From Astropecten irregularis (Eukaryota; Echinodermata; Asteroidea; Paxillosida; Astropectinidae): a stretch of DNA of 64,000 nucleotides. The stretch spans positions 10,416,001 through 10,480,000 of the forward strand of contig OZ020244.1 of the NCBI GenBank assembly GCA_963971285.1, in the 5' to 3' direction. Below are positions 41,030 through 52,620 of this stretch, one piece after another (position 1 is the first letter of the stretch; each line of letters begins with the position of its first letter). The translations under genes were made by a program, and so were the position numbers. Under the pieces are notes generated by a model. That model was not told where the DNA came from. It ran no database searches and was given only the letters and a program-made list of their open reading frames with translations.

Positions 41030-41590
41030 CAATCCACAGCCATTTAAGGCTAGCTGTACCCTTATGCTCTTTGCACTGTTCATACAACAGAGCCGAACCA
41101 GGGCTTTTCCCCAACAGCTGTTTCTAGCGCGTCGGGGCTTCTCCCCGCGCATAACCCATGCTCTCAAATCACAGCCATTCACAAACCATGCTCTTTGAGT
41201 CTTTTGTACCGTTCATACAACAGAGCCGAACCAGGGTTTTTCCACTACGGCTGTCACTGGCTAGGGGCTTCCTCCTGCGCAAAACCTCATATTCTCAGGC
41301 CACACCCATTCACGGCTAAAGCTGTCCCTTCATGTTCTTTGAGTCTTTGCATCGTTCATACAACAGAGCCGAACCGGGCTTCCCCTACGGCTGTTCCTAG
41401 CGCGTTGGGGCTTTTCTCCTGCGCATAAACTGGTATTCTCGAGCCACAGTCATTCACGGCTAACCGTACATTCATGCTCTTTGAGCCTTTGCACCTTTCG
41501 TACAGTATACATGTAGTGGCACCGGGGATTTCCCCCTACGACTGTTTCTAGTATGTTAGAGATTTCCCCCTGCGCAATACCTCATGCCAT
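41030..41590. repeat. Tandem repeat, unit about 132-144 bp, four copies
   Basis: CATACAACAGAGCCGAACC recurs at 41,081, 41,213 and 41,357, with a diverged CGTACAGTATACATG near 41,499. Each unit also contains CACAG/CACACCCATTCAC, a TTTGAGTCTTT word and CTACGGCTGT. Units have diverged by about 15-25%. No coding sense. Confidence 0.85.
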
Positions 41591-44445
41591 ATTGAGCCAA
41601 CGATTATTTACTGGCCCGAAGCCATTCTTTAAACCTCCAACCTTTTTCCCTCAGTCTCTTGAATCACAGTCATAAACACGCCCTACTTGTTTCCTGATTG
41701 CCGCATCTTGGGCGCGCAAAAAAGGCAGCAAACCTGGACGGCCACTCGATCCAGAAACCCCCGAGAAGAATTTGAGTATGGCGTGGGCACTCCCGTTGCC
41801 ATCTGAATCCGCTGGGGCCGGCACCTATAGGTCCTTGCGTCCTTGCTGGGATGAACCTTTCCCAGTCTTAAAGGCATTGTCTCCTCGTGGCGTCGCCCCG
41901 TCTTGGGCACTCGTTCTCATTTCCCTCTTGTGGACCCCGCTTGGGGCAAAGGTTAGAGCGAGTCCGTGCCACGCCTTCCTCCGAACCCCACAAGTAGGGA
42001 CACACATCATCCCAACCGCCCTGGACGCAAATTCTGAAACATGAATTTCATCTGCTGTCTGGAGTACAGAGAGAGACCTTTCCATGGAGCACTGCCCGGC
42101 TCGCCGACATCGCCACGGGCTCCAGCGTCCTCCTATTAAAACGGATCATATAAGGCAATCAACAAATTGATTAAACCAGGCAGTAACACGAACAACACAA
42201 AACCCGAAATAATGTGAAAAGGGGCATGTGTGTCCCCAAATAAACATGCATACACACCTATGCCTACACAACCACCCATAAATGCGAACATTTTATGCGT
42301 ATAATTCATATACGAAACCCCTGAAATTATGCCTCGGTCGCGATGCCGCATTAAATATATGCCTGCACCCTTATATAAATATTCATAATAGGGGACCTAG
42401 GGTTCGTTCAGTATAAGCCCTAACCATCTAAGGCCACTTTACAATGCCTGAGGCTAGACCGACGCAAGGGAAAACTTTCTCTGCTCTAGCTCTGTACACT
42501 TCCAACCCAACGATACCTATAAACACAAAAGGCTAGAACGGTACCATGTACGCCTTGCCAATGAGCCCAAAATATCTACAGTGTACTCTGTTCGTACCAC
42601 TTCACATTATGTAATCGTCTTCTGAGCCGGGTTCCCCTTTATTTTACTAATCTATTATAATCAGTATTAAACTGCCATCATCCTCTAGAACGCCCTTGGT
42701 AAATGAAAAAACGGGACTGACCTCTACGTCATGGCATAATGTATGCGTTCCGATCCTCCGCGAACTGGTCCATTGAATGCGTAAGCTGACACAATGGCCA
42801 CTACATTATGTGGTGGAATGCTCCTGACCTGAAAGGCATGGGCGTGGACCGCACCCTAAACGTGCTGCGCTTTGCCACACAATATCAAAATACTGCAATT
42901 GCGCTGAACCACTCACCCGTGCAGGGTCTCATACCCAATGCAATATGCACCCAGCCGGCCCCGCCTGGCCACTTCCCCCTTGGCTGAATTTCCGACAATC
43001 TTCGACTAATTTCCAACAAAATAATTTGGTAAATCCTGTATATACCAACAACTCAGTCGGTGTCCATGGACACAAAGTCCAACTCATGAACCTCCCTTAT
43101 ATTATGTAATAGGGGCGGGGCCAAAGATCCCGATCGCCGAAGAACCTTGAATTCTCCTCATTAAAACAGGATAAAACGCCATTACCTTGCATTTTCCGAG
43201 CTCTAAGGGTAACGAACACCTTCCAATCAACTGTACCATATCGCCTTCCTATTTCTGGAGGGAATCCGTTGCTTTCTGGGGAAATGAAGGACCTTTGTGC
43301 TGACCCAGCAAACGGCACACCCAGCTGCGGGGGCTACAGAATCGAGTCGCCCTCAACGTTCACATCGATGCAAATAGTGTATGTAGTGCGCGTCGTGAAA
43401 CCGCTGCCGTTCAAAAAAATCGAACAGCCGTTTGTTTTCGAACATGCAATTGTGCACATCTTATGTGGCGGCTTATATGTGTATGAGCTGCATGTAGGGG
43501 GCGCGCGTCGTAAAACGAAAACAGTCAAGGAAGTGGACTAGGGTTCGGCGGGCTCTGGAATGTCTTCCGGATCCTCTTCCATCGCAAGCCAAAGGGGGTG
43601 GGACAGGCAGAGGTGGTGTTGGGGTGGAGCAGCTGGGGCGATTAATTCCATGAGTTACTACTATTCTAAGTCACAATCCATGCCCTGTGTATGTTGTGTG
43701 GAGCAGCTGCATAGACTTGATGTCAAGTCGTTAGACATTCGTGTTTTGTCCGTCCGTCTGTCAAAGTTTTAGTTAGAAACAATCATTGTGCATCATGCAT
43801 CGTTCGTATAGTGAGGCAACGTAATCTTGATTCAAAAGGGGTCGAGGGTGTATACGTACATGTATCGCGGTCGCGTCCCCGCATGTTGGACATAATGCAG
43901 GACGTACACAGTGTAATGTGAACACGCATTACTCCGTGGGCCAAAAATCATAGCTGCTCAGGAAAATGAGTTTCGTTGTTACTTTCGAGTGGCAACATGA
44001 AAGTATGTGTTCTAGGTCAATTTGGGGGTGCTGAATTCAAATTAACCTGTTGCAACGACGTCAGACTGCTCCCTGGGCCACGATAAGGGGCGTTAATAAA
44101 ATGTTTGCTCATTTTGGGGCAAAAACAGTATATTAGGTTTATTTTCTCTGTTCTTCAATAAAATGCATACAGTTTTTGCAGATTCCTTTGTAAAATCATT
44201 CCCCACGATGTTGCCACGATGTCAGACTCCTCCCTGGGCCACTATAAGGGGTCTTTATCAATTTTTTGCAATAATTCCTTTTGTAACATAATTTCCCATG
44301 AAAAAAAAATGATAACGTAAGACTTGGTTTGTGAATGGGGGTGTGTTGGGTTGGGGGATGGGGGCGGGGCAACCCCTAATTTTAGTGTGTTTCTTTACTT
44401 CCAGCCATGTTTTTTCTCTAAATAGGTAATAACAACCTGCCGTAG
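41591..44445. other. Gene-poor DNA with one diverged tandem pair
   Basis: No gene recognised. At about 44,055 and 44,215 a 40-bp word (GTCAGACTGCTCCCTGGGCC and GTCAGACTCCTCCCTGGGCC, each followed by AYAAGGGG) is repeated 160 bp apart. This lies just left of a Ngaro recombinase fragment and could belong to its terminal direct repeats. Confidence 0.45.
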
Positions 44446-45603
44446 GGACCGTCCTTCAACGGATACACGTCCTTGTGTGAAACAAAAATGTTTAAAGCCG
44501 CATTCCTTACTGCATTTTTCGGCTTCATGCGGATCGATGAAATCGCTGCTAATTCAAAACGCAACATCCAATCCTCAGTGCTGAAATCTACTGATGTTCG
44601 TTTTGAAACTAACCCAGGCACAAATGTGACAATATCCTTCCCAAGAAGTAAGAATAATCAAAGAGGTGCACCTCATGTCGTCCGTTTGCGGAAAGCATTG
44701 GAAAGCAATAGCTTGATTTGCCCAGTCAAAGCGTTATCTTCCTTCACTGACATACGCCCTGACATTCCAGTTCACTTACCATTTTTCTGTCATTTCGATG
44801 GTAGTCCCCTAACAAAACATCAATTTAATGCGGTATTAAAAAAGGCACTGGCTTTTTCTCAACTTGACACTACCCGCATTTCGGGACATTCATTTCGCAT
44901 TAGGGCCGCCTCTGCGGCATAGGAGTTAGGGGTTCATGCGGAGGACATTCGTGCAATGGTTTCGCTTCATACGTACGACCTGTGCCACTGTGTGCTCTGC
45001 CAGGTGTTTAGGTTATGCAATTGAACAAACTGATTTCTGTATCGTTATTCTGTACCTCATTTTGTATTACTGTTTCAAATAGGTCCAATATGGATTGAGG
45101 GTGACTCTCTGGTTCGTTGGGCGAAAGATGCTATGGATGTCCCTTGCGTGTCCTTTGGCGTGGCAAAAGTGGCGCCGGTCTGTGCGAATTGAACCAATTG
45201 TTAGAGGGGACATTCGGACCAATTCCATCTGTTATAATCATACATGTGGGCACAAATGACTTAATTGACGTTGATGAATTTTGTCTGAGGCAACGCATTG
45301 CGTTCTCCATGCAGAGCTGCCTCGCACTGTTTCCTACTGCTCGTGTCATTTGGTCAGATATTTTCCCCCGTTTTTTTTATTTTGGAGCTCGGTCTCAATT
45401 GTCCATTGAACGCAAACGCCGTGCGGTTAATCGGTGGGCACGATCACAAGGTCGCCGGTGGGGTGTGAGCATACTGCACCACTCGCAGTTCAAATAGACT
45501 GAGACTTCCCTTTACCGTTATGATGGTGTCCATTTATCGCCCTTGGGTAATAGTGTTTTTCTTGGCAACTTATGTTCAGCTATTCGCTCTTTTATGTAAT
45601 AGG
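44446..45603 (+). pseudogene. Ngaro-like tyrosine recombinase and SGNH hydrolase fragment
   Basis: From 44,446 the frame reads FKAAFLTAFFGFMRIDEIA, with the first catalytic Arg, then an SFPRSKNNQRG block and GHSFRIRAASAA with the H-x-x-R pair. An in-frame TAG at 44,920 breaks it, and the conserved MGRW is degraded to MVSL. After a possible 77-base intron (CCAG|GTGTTT to AAATAG|GT at about 45,079), GPIWIEGDS, VIIIHVGTND and, in another frame, YDGVHLSPLGN to 45,603 give an SGNH-type hydrolase. The pair recombinase plus SGNH is known from Ngaro retroelements. The DIRS-type RT is missing, and at least two frameshifts occur in the hydrolase. Confidence 0.82.
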
Positions 45604-46739
45604 AAGCTTTCGGCTTTGACTTTCTTTCTCTTGGGACGCTTCGCGTTAAGCCATTTTGTTGCGGGATTCAGAAAGCCAAAAGCCTTTTTCCTACTTGCTT
45701 ATGCCATTTTAAGTGCATATTTACTATTAGACACGTAAGTCCTGTTTTTATTATATACACTTTAAACATTTAATAATGTAAATATTTGTAAGCCTTATTG
45801 ATGTTCCACAAGAAGGATTTGGTTTGACACGAATGTACCAAGGTCAAACGTTATAATGTGCTTGTTTCCTATATAATATTGGTGGTGTGTGCCGGTCTGG
45901 CAGCCCCTTGCGATTTGGTCTCGAATGCTCAATTTTGTCTTCCTTGTGAGAAAGATATTGACCAAATGGCAGTGTTTCTTACCCTGGATCTACTGTTCAT
46001 CGGATACCAGTGTGTAAGCCCTACAATCTGTGATCTTCAAGATCAAGGAATTTTCAGTCTCGTCTATGCTGTTTTAGACTCAAGGATATGAGGGCCGACA
46101 TGTCTCTGAATCAACTCCTACTGCCAAAAGATGTTTTTAATCATTTTGAACGTCTTGGTATTGGTAAGTGGCGTCATGTACATCGGGGTTGTAGAGGTGG
46201 CAAACATGGCCAGGAAAGAAATCGTAACTTTGCTTATGACCCGAACCACAGTCATATGGATATATGACTCTTCGTGCAGCTGCCATTTTATGTTTTAGCT
46301 CTCTGATTTTCCTTTTAAAATCGTTTTAAATCTGTGTCAGGTTTTGCCATCGTTGTCTTATTTTACCACCATTAGTATTTTGCATGATCTGTGGATATTT
46401 GTGTGAATGTTGGTGTGCCTAATCGTCTTCGTTTCGACCGAACTTGGCTGTTTTTCATGCAACTGGTGTTGACAGATTGACTGCATTATTAACATGCAGT
46501 ACAACATGGCGGTGATGGGACGTAGTTTGAGCAGAGTCCTGCTCTTGTTAGTCGCGCTACTATATGCAACCCAACTAGGACTCACAAATGTCCACCCTAG
46601 TTTTCCGTAGTTTCCCAAGCAGAATCAGCTCCATCCCGGTACTTTTTTCAGCCACGTTCAGATGCCGAATTTCTGTACATGGTTTCGTTTCTACATTACC
46701 TATTATGAGATGGTCCAAACGTGGTCTGACGAGTGTGTT
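45604..46739. other. Intergenic; possible LINE 5' remnant
   Basis: At 46,090-46,265 a short frame with GKWRHVHRGCRGGKHGQ resembles the start of L2/CR1-type ORFs but is too short to be sure. The rest shows no feature. Confidence 0.35.
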
Positions 46740-47714
46740 CTTTAACTTCAGCGATCCTCCTCTGGATATCACCATATTTATGGACGTTGCTGTCAACCCA
46801 GGACCTTCCCGACGTCCATCTGTCTCTGATGTTGACGATGTTCCTTGTTCCTTTGTCCAGCCTACCTCATGCAAATTCCTGCAATGTAACTGTTACTACT
46901 AGTTCCATTGCGGCTTCAAAATGCAATAGATATTATTCTCGTGATGAACTCCTACGTTTGCGGTATTCTTCCCCTTGCCATGCGTCTGTTGATCAACTTC
47001 AAACATAGAAACTCAACGGCATCCTGAGATACAGAGGACGACGGGCAGGTCGACATAGAGGAGGACGTACAGGTAAGCACATACATAATGTGAGTCAAAA
47101 CATTCCTGAGAAACAAGACTGGCGATTTCATCGATTATGTCTGCTCTAGCAAAGCTGATATCTTTGCTTTAACGGAGACTTGGCTGAAGGATGTAGATTA
47201 TGCCTGCCGAGCTGAAGCTACTCCAGCTGGTTACAAACTCCTCGATCATCCGCGTAGCACCCGTTCTGGCGGAGGTACTGCTCTTCTTCTTCGTGCCAGT
47301 ATGGATGTCAAAGACCTCGCCTTCGGTGATCGTCAGTCATTCGAATTCTCGGAATGGATCATAGGAACAGGAGCCAGAGCCTTCCGACTTGTCATTTTGT
47401 ATAGGCCACCCTACTCATCTAATCACCAAGTCAGTACGGCAACATTCTTCGCAAATATTTTTAATTACTGGTGATTTTAATATCCACATCGACGTTCCAG
47501 ATAATCCTGATGCGGCTCGTCTCTCTGAGTTACTTACATCACTTAACTTGAAGCAGCACGTCAATAAGCCGACCCACATCCATGGTCATACGTTGGATCT
47601 GTTAATTACCCGTCAGCCAGAGTCTATCATACAAGGTCCGTCCACTCCTGATTACCTGTTTTCCGACCATTATGTAATTAGTTCCATTGATCTAGACGTT
47701 AATGCTGCATTATA
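46740..47714 (+). pseudogene. LINE (CR1/L2 group) 5' region and endonuclease fragment
   Basis: Frames on the plus strand give AVNPGPSRRPSVSD (46,785), YSRDELLRLRYSSP (46,930) and ILRYRGRRAGRHRGG (47,020), which mark the start of many CR1/L2 ORF2 proteins. From about 47,095 the APE endonuclease follows: SKADIFALTETWL, GYKLLDHPRS, RSGGGTALLLR, VILYRPPYSSN, TGDFNIHID (47,466) and SDHYVISS (47,660). Several frameshifts separate the blocks. The copy ends exactly where a mariner element begins at a TA (47,713). No reverse transcriptase remains here. Confidence 0.82.
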
Positions 47715-47951
47715 CACTGTGTATCAAAAAAAACGCAACAGCATTTAAATTCTAATTTCTGAAGATTGCTTATTTTTACAGCAAAGTGAATAGTATCATG
47801 TTAAAGCCACATTTCTCCTCTTTCCAATGATACGTTTTTTTTATTCATACACGGTCACGGATGGCTGAGTAATCATTCTTTTTGGACAATGGGTCAGAAT
47901 AGACTTGGGACCAAGTTTTACACACGGCTTAGAGCATCAAACATATCAATG
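47713..47951. mobile_element. Mariner-derived fragment, third copy, right end lost
   Basis: Begins CACTGTGTATCAAAAAAAAC at 47,715 after TA and follows the left TIR of the other two copies through ACACGGTCACGGATGGCTGA and GACTTGGGACCAAGTTTTAC to about 47,951, where it stops in the middle of the family sequence and Gypsy-derived sequence begins. No right tip, hence truncated by a rearrangement. Confidence 0.9.
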
Positions 47952-47956
47952 CAAAA

Positions 47957-48158
47957 TCGTGAGCACTTACACTGGTAGCCGCCTCAGACGAAACAGAATC
48001 CACCTGAGACCAGCTCCGCTGAAACCCACCTCAACAGCCCCCACCTACACTACAAAGCCCAAACCCCCGGACAAGCCACCGCCAACTCTCACCCAAGGAG
48101 CACCTACTGTAACTCGATCAGGCAGGAGAATCACAAGACCCAAGAGACTTGATTTGTG
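47957..48158 (+). pseudogene. C-terminal tail of a Gypsy-type polyprotein
   Basis: The frame SRLRRNRIHLRP, a Pro/Thr-rich linker and TRSGRRITRPKRLDL before the stop match the end of integrase in many metazoan Ty3/Gypsy polyproteins. It is followed by a polypurine tract and an LTR start, which supports the call. Only this tail remains; the 5' side is cut by the mariner fragment. Confidence 0.65.
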
Positions 48159-48436
48159 ATCTACGAGTTATATGTGCGATAAGGACAAACACGCGGATAA
48201 TACAGTGGCAAAGGAACATTTGCTTGGAACACTATAAAGAAAAAAAACCCCAAAAAAAACACTCAAAAACAAATAGTATTCAAAAAGGACAGTAAACTAT
48301 GGACACTTTGGATTCCTTGGACAATTCACATTTAACCCATCCACTACAGGAACAGGATCTTTATTATGGACACTCAGTGAACTGTTTAAAGAAAGTTTTT
48401 CGAAGTAATCATTTTGATTTACATTATAAATCTTTA

Positions 48437-48647
48437 AAGAAGAGGAGATGTTACATGTCTACATACATTATTCCCATGACAGATCATAAACAATGAATAG
48501 CGCCCTCTGTTGTTGATCCCTCAAGTTATAGGAAAGACATGTTGACAATATGGCTGCAGTGCAGTAATTACAGTTATTAAACAACGTTACAAAGGCAGTG
48601 TCATTTCAGTGTCTCTCTCTCCATCATTGCAACATCAAGACATTACA
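48437..48647 (+). mobile_element. Gypsy polypurine tract and 3' LTR
   Basis: AAGAAGAGGAGA ends at 48,448 and is directly followed by TGTTACATG, the typical junction of polypurine tract and LTR. The LTR includes AGCGCCCTC and reaches an ACA near 48,647 (or 48,592); its exact end is uncertain because no second LTR is present. Confidence 0.55.
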
Positions 48648-48820
48648 ATTCCCAAGACTATGTTTCAGAGAGGCCTTCACGTACATGTACGTACATGCGT
48701 GCGGGTCAGTGTGGGTAATCAGTTCGTACGTTCGAGTAAATAATAACATAGTCGTGAACCAAGACTACCACTGGGCTAGCTGGGGTCAGCTGGGTGAATC
48801 GAATCCAATATCATAGACCG

Positions 48821-48962
48821 CAATTAATTGGGAGATAGAATTATGCAAATGAGGCTTGTCCTTTCCATGTGTACTCAACAAGCACTAAGCATGCAGTACA
48901 TACTCATCTACGTCAGTGAAGGGCAAGCCTAATTTGCATAATGTCAAAATTTGTTGATTAAT
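48821..48962. mobile_element. Short MITE-like inverted repeat
   Basis: CAATTAATTGGGAGATAGAA with ATTATGCAAATGAGGCTTG on the left matches the complement of CAAGCCTAATTTGCATAAT and GATTAATGG on the right. No coding content. Ends are not exact. Confidence 0.55.
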
Positions 48963-49019
48963 GGGCTCATCATTTAAAAAAAAAAAATACAAATGTTTGA
49001 AATTAATAATGTCGCTTAC

Positions 49020-51828
49020 CTAAGCGGCTCTCCTCATTACGTTGATGTCCGATGTTGTCCAAGGCATTCTGAAGACTGGCTGGTTTCTTCAACTTGGATT
49101 TGGATATCTGCAGAATTGGCCCACCATACTTTTTGAGCCCATCCTCACAAAGTTGCATGATTCTCTCACCCCCAGCATTCAAACGTTTCAATTCATTTTG
49201 GTTCTGTTTGTTTCAAATAAAACAAAAACACAATTGAATAAATGTTTAATTGGATGCATGGTGCTCATTACTTGTGGATGACTCAGTGTTCTGTCGTTAA
49301 TCGTTAACAGATTTTCAAAATGCTTGTTAAAACAAACTGTTAAATTGAAACTAATACAATGATCACATGTTTAGAAAACTGCAAGTTAATGTTTCTACGG
49401 TGATTTTATAATTGAAATGCATTCACTTTGGGTAGTGGCATGTAAAGCATATTGGAACATGGGTAATTTTGGAGCTTTTTGAGCTTTCAGTATGAATCAC
49501 GTTCCCCAATCCTTGCCAGGTTACAATGTATATCAATGCTATAACCATGGAAAACATGCATGGAATGCTTATCAATAATGATTATAAGCTATCTAGAGGT
49601 ACTCACCAACCAATGAATATTGAGTGAATATAAAAGGTGTTGCAAAGTGAACTACATGTACTTACTCATTAAATTACGTGAAATACATCAGTCTCAAAAG
49701 TTAGTTGACCATGTGTTTCGATCCAAGCAGGACCTTTCTCAAAACATCAGGTTATCTAACTTTCAAAAAATAAATAACAATCAATAAAAAAGAATTGTTC
49801 AGGATTTAAAGTATACCTCGTCTTCATCAAATAGCCAGGGATAATCATCTTTAATCTCCTTAACTGATGTAGTCCCTGCTGTTATGAGTTGCCGTCTATC
49901 TGCTAAAGTAGCGGACATTGCAAAATTGATGCGTTCATGGTTAGGTTTTTTCTTCTTCAGCTCCTGCTTCATCCAAGATATGTGAGCACTAATTGACGCA
50001 TCATCCTCAGAGCAAGGCCTTGATGGTTTGTAGTTGGTCATACCAAACTGTGGAGGTGACTGCAAAGTCTTTGATTGAGCAGGATGAAGCTGGGTGCTTG
50101 ATGCAGAATTCCTCTTTGCGCTGAATCACACATGGAATGTGCTTGTCCTCCCGCTTTCTAGAATTGGCGAATTTATACTGGAGCCTGTACTTCCACAGGG
50201 TCTAAAATCAGAAAGCACACTATTACTTCAAAATAAAGGAAATAAATCATAAACATCAAAAATACTGGACATATCAATCTCCGAGTTGGGACATGTTGGT
50301 GTGCTGATGTGATAGACCCATATCTTGAAGAGCAAAACTGACCACACATGACAAATCTGAAAAAAACAGCACATGTCCTTATTGCTTCACTCTGTCCAAA
50401 GAACCCCTCTCTTAACCATGGATATTGAAGCAGCTGCATGCAATGTTAAACATTGTTTATCATCCATGTTCAGCTTGAGAAAGAGAATGTACAATTCTGT
50501 TTTATTTGGAAAGAAATCTAAAGCAAGTCTCCTACAAATCCAAGGTTGAAAAACGTTAAATAATGTGCTCACCGTTGCATTTCCAAGAGTCATGTTTGGT
50601 TGGTGAGCCAATTTGGGTGCCTTGCCAAATAACAGCTGTATTACTCTGCCGTACTGGTCTGATGTAGGATAGCTGGGAGAGTAAACATGCAGTGAAATTT
50701 ACAATGTAGTACATGGATATCAATAAAATGAGTGTCCCAAAGAGCTGATAGGTATGAGAGAAAAATAATTTTTAAAAACTTACTATGTGTATTTGGTTAT
50801 GCTGCTATATATAGCATCCAGCAATGCTGTTCTTTCACGTTCCCTTAGCACCTCACCAGCTTCAAGCTTCTGACAAATACTCGGAGGGAAGTTAGGGAGC
50901 TTGTACTCCTTCAGCCAGTTGTTACCTGCTAGCATTGTTGCAGATGATGTGGTGGGAATATTACTTGATGAGCGTACCTCAGATGGTTCATGCTCAATCG
51001 AGCCCTCATCAACACTGCTCTGGGGACTGGAACAAAAACCCATTCTGCATGTAATTATTAATGTCTTTTTAGAAATTTAGTAAACAAGAAAACACCATGT
51101 ACAGGGACAGGTTTTAAGTAACAGCCAGTGAGCAAAATCTACTGCAAACATTACACAATGTCTCAGTTACACTAAAGCTTAAAATTCAAAATGTGCCTGT
51201 CTCATTTGAAACATTCCTTCAAGGAATATGGCTCAACTCCCATCAGGAACAAGTTGTACCCTCGTAACTTATTATGGAGGGACATACAACAACACCATTC
51301 TGAATGGCACCGTTAATGTCAATTTCCAAGCTTTTAATAATGAGGATGGCTGGCTGTCTCTAGGGCCAAATCATAGAGCTGATTAATTGCCAAAATTTCC
51401 TATCTTTAGAACTCAAACATGCATTTTGGTAATATTTGGAAATAACAAAGGAAATAACATTCACATTGAATTTTGGCTTTGTTGCTTGTTAGGTTTGTTG
51501 GTGCTCAATGATTCAGTTATATGAACATGATGTGTTCTCTGTGGCGGAACATTCCAGATGTTCAGGATTTTTCAAATATTATTAGCAAATCAAAAATGTG
51601 GCAGAATTTTGTCAGACGTTTTTTTTTACATACCTCTTGACCTTTGTAATATTCACTTTGGTGTTCCCTTGAACCTCCTCACAGTCATCAGCAATCCTGG
51701 AAGTCTCGGTCCCAGATTTGTGTCTTGCATGAAGGCAGGTCAAATATTTCACAGGCTCCCCTCCTTATATCTTGAACAGTCACCATTCTCCCATCATTTA
51801 AGTCAATTTCCACCTTTTTATTCCGGTC
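49020..51828 (-). pseudogene. SAMD3-like spliced gene copy
   Basis: Five exons can be placed on the minus strand by consensus sites and matching phase: 51828-51634 (KKVEIDLNDGRMVTVQDI), 51043ish-50786 starting at TTCCAG|T (WLKEYKLPNFPPSICQKLEA), 50672-50574 (YPTSDQYGRVIQLLFGKAPK), 50201-49817 (LWKYRLQYKFANSRK ... DYPWLFDEDE) and 49203-49020 (NELKRLNAGGERI). The order and motifs (LP.FP, YPT..QY..V...L, WK..L..KF.N.R, then the WLF block) are those of sterile-alpha-motif-domain-containing protein 3-like proteins of fish and invertebrates, which are multicopy and of unknown role. One-base frameshifts occur in the first exon (near 51,700) and the fourth (near 50,115), so it is probably not functional. 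The N-terminal SAM domain was not seen. Confidence 0.68.
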
Positions 51829-52213
51829 CTCAAACATAAACAAATAACTTTGTAAAAATTTCAGAATGAGAAATTTACAATTTTGACATATCATAGTCAC
51901 TTGTTTTATGTCAAGGGCATATGTATGTCTCTTTGCCAAGTTGAAAAACACATTGGTGGTAAAATCAGACATTTACTTTTTTTCTGTGAAACCCTGCCCT
52001 CATAAACCAGTTTACAATTTAGCTTCATTAGTTTCTTATAGCAGGCAGCAATTACAGGAGGGGTGTGATATGATGACGCTATTGGGAGCAAGTGATGTGA
52101 TGACGTAGCACAACTGCATTGCCTATGTTGCTAGTTTGATAGACTCCTAATGGGTAGTGGTCCAACAGGTCTGGGACCTTATTCATGAAGCTCTCTTAAT
52201 GGTTAAGAGCACC
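51829..52213. other. Intergenic between the SAMD3-like copy and Harbinger
   Basis: Includes, at 52,173, the word GGGACCTTATTCATGAAG that is the inverted partner of sequences at 58,572-58,589 and 59,442-59,459, marking an older element into which the Harbinger jumped. Confidence 0.5.
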
Positions 52214-52568
52214 TTATGCTAGGAGTCCACTGGGCCGGCGCCAGTTGGTGCCAGTTCGCGCCAAAGATTTAGTGATTGGCGCGTAGTGGCTCGCTGTGGG
52301 GCCGAATTAATGTCCGCTCGGAATGTGTGTCGCCAAGTGAAATAAACTGGGTGTCATATGGCGTGCGCCAAATGACACCTGGCTTGCTTCAAAATGTTGC
52401 GCCAGTTTGTGCCAGTTCGCGCCATTACACGGCCATTTGATTCCAAATTTCACCCTGTTGGCGCCATTTGCGCCGATAGACGGCTACTTTGCGCCACTTG
52501 GTGATTAGTTTATGCCAAAGGTCGCCAAATTGGTTTAAACTTGACGCCACTTTGCGCTACTTGCCGAC

Positions 52569-52577
52569 TTTATAAAT
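52569..52577 (+). promoter_or_regulatory. TATA box of the Harbinger transposase
   Basis: TTATAAATA lies about 45 bp before the ATG at 52,621 and just after the GCGCC-rich subterminal region. Confidence 0.55.
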
Positions 52578-52620
52578 ATCGGCCATCGGCTACGTGGTTC
52601 AGACGCTTCTCAGCTGCTGT

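Noticed and set aside
34727..43541. Many open frames of 60-210 codons in the GC-rich stretch
   Set aside because: They overlap on both strands, are low in complexity and show no domain or splice structure; stop codons are rare there by composition.
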